A DNA stretch of 64,000 nt, from assembly GCA_022747635.1 (NCBI GenBank), contig JAKTNV010000003.1:50883475-50947474 (forward strand). Reading direction: 5' to 3'. This DNA is from Hetaerina americana (Eukaryota; Arthropoda; Insecta; Odonata; Calopterygidae). Position 1 is the stretch's first letter. The number at the start of each line of letters is the position of its first letter. The position numbers and the translations under genes were made by a program. The notes beneath the pieces were generated by a model. The model did no database searches, was not told where the DNA came from, and was given only the letters and a program-made list of their open reading frames with translations. Of this stretch, positions 59,471 to 64,000 are shown one piece after another.

Positions 59471-62065
59471 AACTGATTGTTCATACGGAAAGGAGTTTGT
59501 GCACTACATGGCGAGGACCGAAAAAGAACGCATTCTTTAAGGCCTACTGTCCGCTCACATGCAGCGAGCGAACGCCAATTGTTCTCGAACAGAGTTGAGG
59601 ATCCAGCCGGCATCCTTTAGATTTCGAACGCATTCGGAAGAGTGAAAGATACGTGACTTTAGAATGAGCACTATTTACGACGTCCTCTTTGATTCACCTC
59701 CTCCGAAAATGAAAGAGCTCAAGTACAATATCCTGAAGCATTCCTTTTCTACTTTTTCATTATTCAGATAAGTGTTTTGTTTACCGAGGTTACAATCGGT
59801 GCTTCGAATTCTTCCCACCTGGGGAGAGACTATTCTTTGTCCGTATGAATCCTCACTTCACGGTGGAATGCAGCGCGTCATCGTTGCAATCGCAGGTGGA
59901 CCTTTGTGGCTATTGTAGTCCTACATGCGTCCAAAGCGTTTTAATTTTTTACGCTTTCCGCTTGTTGCTTCATTCCCTTTTCTTAGATCGAGTTTGATCA
60001 GACAGCATTTGGCCCAGCAATTTTTGCGTTTCATCAAATTTACATCACCTCATGTTACACTTGACTATTCTTTCGTGATGAGAGTTTTAAAAATATTTTT
60101 TTTACTTAGTATAATATACGTAGTTTAGTATGATTCTCGAGATCTTGTGAAATTTTGTCCCAAGTGATTGATTTATTAATGGCTTAACTATTAGTTTAGC
60201 ATTAAATAAACGGTTGCCATTCAATTAATGGCACTAATACCTCACATTTAATTTCTTATTTAAGCGATTTCATGTCTGTTATTAAACGAATACAATCGAG
60301 ACGGCAGATGATGTAGCAAAAATATAAGCTGAACTATTCTTGTATTTCGAAATAAATCATGAAACTGTGAATTAAAAATACATCATATAATTGGAGTGAA
60401 ATTAAAAATTTCAAAGTGGATACAGATGTCAGTTGTGAATTTATTCGTGATTGAAGTTTCTTTGCCGTGGGCACTTAGGATTGATTGAGAGAGAAACAAA
60501 AGTTCAGTTCAGAACGAAAAACTAGCTTGCGTGCCTTCAATTGCCAAACAATCGATATTTGCAAGGGGATTAGTGAATACATCTTTTCAGATTTGCGGTA
60601 ACAATCAATTCTAATTGATCTAACTGTGGAATTGATTCCCAAACATAACTCCTCGAGTATTATCCGACTACCTCAATAATTTGAATTTTAATAAAATATT
60701 GGACATCAATTTCTAATATTCCACTCCCTTGATTCTAACATTTCAAGCGTGAGGTCACGTGACAGGAGAATAAAAGTGATCGTGCGTATGTTTCCGGCAT
60801 TGGAAACAGTGATGGATTGGGTATGCGCACGAGGCGAGGAAAAATCGGTGTAATTTGTATCCCTTTTCTAAGTCTGACGTAGCCAACGTGATAGAGGTCA
60901 ATGTTCTATCACTACTAACTATTTTTCATCCATGAAACTGAGCACGTGATATTTTTAACGCGGAGAAAACTAATTAAGAGTTAAAAGTTCCATATCAGAA
61001 ATTTGAAGTTATAATGAATGGTCTAGAATAGGTGAGTACAGTTATGAAAAGTAGCAACAAATGAATTTTATCATATTAATTCTTCTGTCTGCGCAGCATT
61101 TTATACGCATTCTTTTACATGTGGTCGTCACAAGTCGGTATTGCTGGTCTTTGCTTCGTTCAGCCAGGTATATCATATCACTAGAAGTGAATGTGACTGT
61201 TACAGCTCCGAAGAAAACATTAATTATGTACCGTAATCGCGTATGCCATGGCCACACTAGGCTTGGCTAATTGAATTTCCAAGAAAAACGAAAAATGATC
61301 CAATAGGATTTAACTATCAAATTAACTGTCGTCTGCCTGAGCTATTTTGGCCGTTGTGGGCAACGTCTTGTTCTAGTCTGGCCCTTTTCCCAAACTTTCA
61401 GAGATAAATGTTGCTAAATTATATATATGTACACATTATCATAGCATTAGTTTACCTACCTCAAAATGATTTCAAATTTAATATCTCATCTGCTCAATTC
61501 TAACTCATATCCCGTATCCGTTTGTTACAGGGTTTTCATTAATTCTCTCGTTAAATCCTCTTTGGTTAGTTAGTGTTTCCAACGTTTATTTAACCTAATT
61601 AAGTTTTACGATAATTATATAGGAAATAAAAATCCAACCTCGTCTTTCATAAAATGAAATTCAAATCTCATAAAGTTTTATAGATATTCATAATCACGAT
61701 GAGTCACATCAGATGGATTTAGTTCAGGGGAAAACACTGTTTATTTTACCACGCTTGACAGCATATTCATTGCCAAATTCACACAAAAAAGGACATGAAA
61801 ACGATTTTCCTCTCATTACTAATGAGAATTTCCCCGAAGACTGAAATATTGGTGGCAAATCTATCCGTCACATGTTGCGCATAGCTTCCGAATAGCAAAT
61901 GGGAAGAATATAACGTATGTCAAGGTCTTTGCTGATGCTTGCGCGTGGAGTTTCACGAATTTTAGGCGAAGACAATATTTGTGCGGAATTCGACTCCTGG
62001 CACACTGTAAGACCATTGCCTACCTGTAATGAAATTCCCGGGAGAGATCTTATATCTGATTTCAA
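59471..62065. other. AT-rich non-coding stretch
   Basis: Only chance ORFs are present. No RNA gene or named repeat is recognised. Confidence 0.4.
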
Positions 62066-62371
62066 TTACCTAATTTCCTCGGTAACGACTTGAAGCGCCA
62101 TCAATTGATTGGGTTGCCAGTCCTTGGAGGATAATTCCGATGTACAATGCACCCAACGCTCCTTGAGATACTGCCAGCCAGACTCCCTGGCCTTTCTCAT
62201 CAGATACGCGCACATTTCTTGGTCGGCCGAGAGGGAGGGGGAGAGAGAGATTGTGGCCGGCACAAAGGCGTAGTTTGCGCGCGCGGAATAATCGGAAAGT
62301 GCCACCGCCGTGCCATCGATAAGGACAGAGGAGCTTGACGGTGGCAAATTGGTCTCCTCGGCAACCGACAT
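62066..62371 (-). CDS. Speculative 101-codon ORF or first coding exon, unrecognised
   Basis: The frame runs from ATG at 62371 to TAA at 62066. The product starts MSVAEETNLPPSSSS and has a fairly balanced second half (for example ESGWQYLKERWVHC), unlike the low-complexity frames of the islands. The end reads AAATTAG followed by GTAATT, so the stop could instead be a splice donor, making this a first coding exon. A GC- and CpG-rich island lies immediately upstream on the same strand, where a promoter would be. No domain is recognised, and a second minus frame is also open through the region, so a chance ORF is quite possible. Confidence 0.2.
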   Translation of the reverse strand: MSVAEETNLPPSSSSVLIDGTAVALSDYSARANYAFVPATISLSPSLSADQEMCAYLMRKARESGWQYLKERWVHCTSELSSKDWQPNQLMALQVVTEEIR

Positions 62372-62870
62372 CGCTCAACTCTCGACTACAAATTAGGACG
62401 AGGGGTGGTCCACGAGGGTGGATTTTGCCCGGGGGTTGGGGGGGGGGTCGAAGGGGTCGGGCCGAGGGGGCGGGGAGGACAGTGGGAGGCCTTTGAGAGC
62501 GGTGCGGGGATCGGGAGGAATGAGTTGGCGGGGAGGAAAAGGGGGGAGGAAAGGGGTAGGGGTACAACACGCAGATGCATTCCCATAGATAAGCTGCAAT
62601 GTGCTTTTCACGCTTCGCCGACATACCCCTTCCTTTCCCACCGGCCCCCTCTCTCCGCATCCCTTTCTCCCGCCGGTATACACACGTATGCACTCGCCTA
62701 GCTTTCTTCCCCCCCCCCATATCCTCTCTCCTTCTCTCTCCTTCTCTTCTATCTATCTTTGTCCCTGCGAGGTCCCTTACAAGAGCACCCCTGCACCGCC
62801 CCCCTCACATCATCTCCGGGACACTAAAGGTGGTTTACCCAGTAGAAAGATCGGGATCCGTGAGTGAAGG
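62372..62870. other. Strand-switching G-rich to C-rich island
   Basis: The + strand is G-rich at 62400-62560, including long G runs at 62431-62475, and C/T-rich at 62620-62820. The 216-codon minus frame crossing it is not called a gene because of its Pro/Arg/Gly bias. Confidence 0.5.
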
Positions 62871-63340
62871 GGGGAAGTAAGTGTCCACAATAAGGAGAAT
62901 CGTTAAATTCCAGGATTCGTTCGCCGCACGTTAGTGCAAAATGGGATTGGAAGAAGGGAAGAGGGGGACGTCGTGGGGGAGGGAAATATATCCATCCTTT
63001 GGCACTACAATCAAACAATGGTGAGTGAAAAACGACGAGTACGCGCGGGCGCCGTGGTACGCTCGCCACTCAAATTCGTCCCGTCCGCTCTTCTCCCGGA
63101 GAGGCTCTAAAAACGATCCCACCGACAAATGTGACCCCCAACCTCCCCCCCCCCCGGGGTATAATGCATTCGTGTCCGCCCTGGTGGAGGGGCGGGTGTG
63201 TGTTGGGGTAGGATGGAGAGGATGGCCATTAGGTCCGCGCGGTCCAATCCACGTCCCCAGCAGTCTTCTTTCATCGTTTGGAAAACGAATCACCTGCGCA
63301 AACGACAGCGGGGTGACGCCGAAACCACAACATCGAGGGA
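62871..63340. other. GC-rich, CpG-containing island
   Basis: Mixed purine and pyrimidine blocks with a C run near 63146-63158. Open frames on both strands carry no domain. Confidence 0.4.
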
Positions 63341-64000
63341 GTTCTTGAAACAGCGCGTCCCTGCTCTTCAACCAGTTCGTTGCACTGCCTCGTGTTTATA
63401 CGTGGTTTCAATCATCGGCAAATTGATTCGCGGACTCATTACCGTAAACAAGCCACCCGGGCCAAATGAAAATTGTGGGTCCTTCGTTGGTGAAATTTGA
63501 TGATGATAATGGTTGAAAGTCTTTTGAAAGCTGTCGTGCAAGCTTGACCGTTATTGGTCTATTGAATTAATTCATTTGAACAAGATAAATTCAAATGTTG
63601 GTGAAGTAAAATATTAAGTACGGTTTGATTTTAAGGTAGAAAGCTCTTCTGAAAGTTTTCCAAAAATAACTAGGCAGCCTAATTCAAAACACATCTGTTA
63701 ATAATAAAATGACTCCAACTCCATTTTGTGGTTGATTTATCATTGAGTTAATTTATCGCGAGTTCAACGTACGGTAAATTCAAATTTTTAAAAGGATTTT
63801 ACTAAAGAAATCAAATGGATAATCGCACAAGTGAATAGGATGTAGAAATGGACTTCAATGTGTTTCTGGATATTTGCTTGGAGGAAGTAGGATCGAAGAG
63901 AGAGTGAATTTAACAGTTTTTCGATTAAGGTCGCGGGAATTGTATGCGATGCACTAGCGATGAGTACGTTATATCGAACGAATACGGGCGAACAAATGGA
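63341..64000. other. Non-coding stretch to the window end
   Basis: Balanced at first, AT-rich from about 63480. No feature is recognised. Confidence 0.4.

Noticed and set aside
62070..62720. 216-codon minus ORF
   Set aside because: Overlaps a G-rich to C-rich island in a different frame from the better 101-codon ORF and is low complexity in its first half.
1..64000. CRISPR arrays, bacterial operons, rRNA genes or intact tRNA genes
   Set aside because: No regularly spaced direct repeats, no prokaryotic gene organisation and no rRNA or full cloverleaf tRNA sequence was seen.

Overview
The window looks like nuclear DNA from an arthropod, most likely an insect. It has no operons or Shine-Dalgarno-led genes. 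It does have split exons with GT/AG borders, long AT-rich non-coding stretches, tRNA-derived SINE remnants, a mariner transposase relic, Penelope-like terminal fragments and long (TA)n microsatellites. The species cannot be named from the sequence.

One gene is well supported: the 3' part of a KCTD1/KCTD15-family gene on the + strand, the likely ortholog of Drosophila tiwaz (twz). An internal exon (34621-34826) carries most of the BTB/POZ tetramerisation domain. The terminal coding exon (43943-44739) carries the rest of the linker, a GC-rich Gly/Asp/Glu low-complexity insertion, and the conserved C-terminal KCTD1/15 domain ending at a stop. The split codon is restored exactly across a 9,116-base intron. 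The first part of the BTB domain and the start codon were not found, so the 34.6 kb upstream probably lies within the gene as intron, with earlier exons outside the window or too short to recognise.

Layout: 1-34620 is intronic or upstream DNA in which AT-rich stretches alternate with GC-rich islands. It contains SINE remnants (about 1.3 and 17.4 kb, possibly 19.8 kb), a Penelope-like fold-back (16.06-16.25 kb), a related single fragment (34.0 kb) and two (TA)n runs. 34621-44739 holds the two exons and their intron, which carries a mariner relic (38.6-39.07 kb), a third (TA)n run and several GC-rich islands. 44740 to about 45.5 kb is probable 3' UTR, with a fourth (TA)n run and a candidate poly(A) signal. 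45.6-64 kb is mostly gene-free AT-rich DNA with further islands, one SINE remnant (53.2 kb) and one speculative ORF on the minus strand (62.07-62.37 kb).

The most distinctive large-scale feature is about twenty GC-rich islands of strongly strand-biased purine or pyrimidine sequence, often switching strand within one island. Almost all long ORFs in the window are by-products of these islands and are not annotated as genes. No convincing new multi-gene system was found. The observations most worth following are the Penelope/hammerhead-like pair, the strand-switching islands and the insertion in the KCTD protein.
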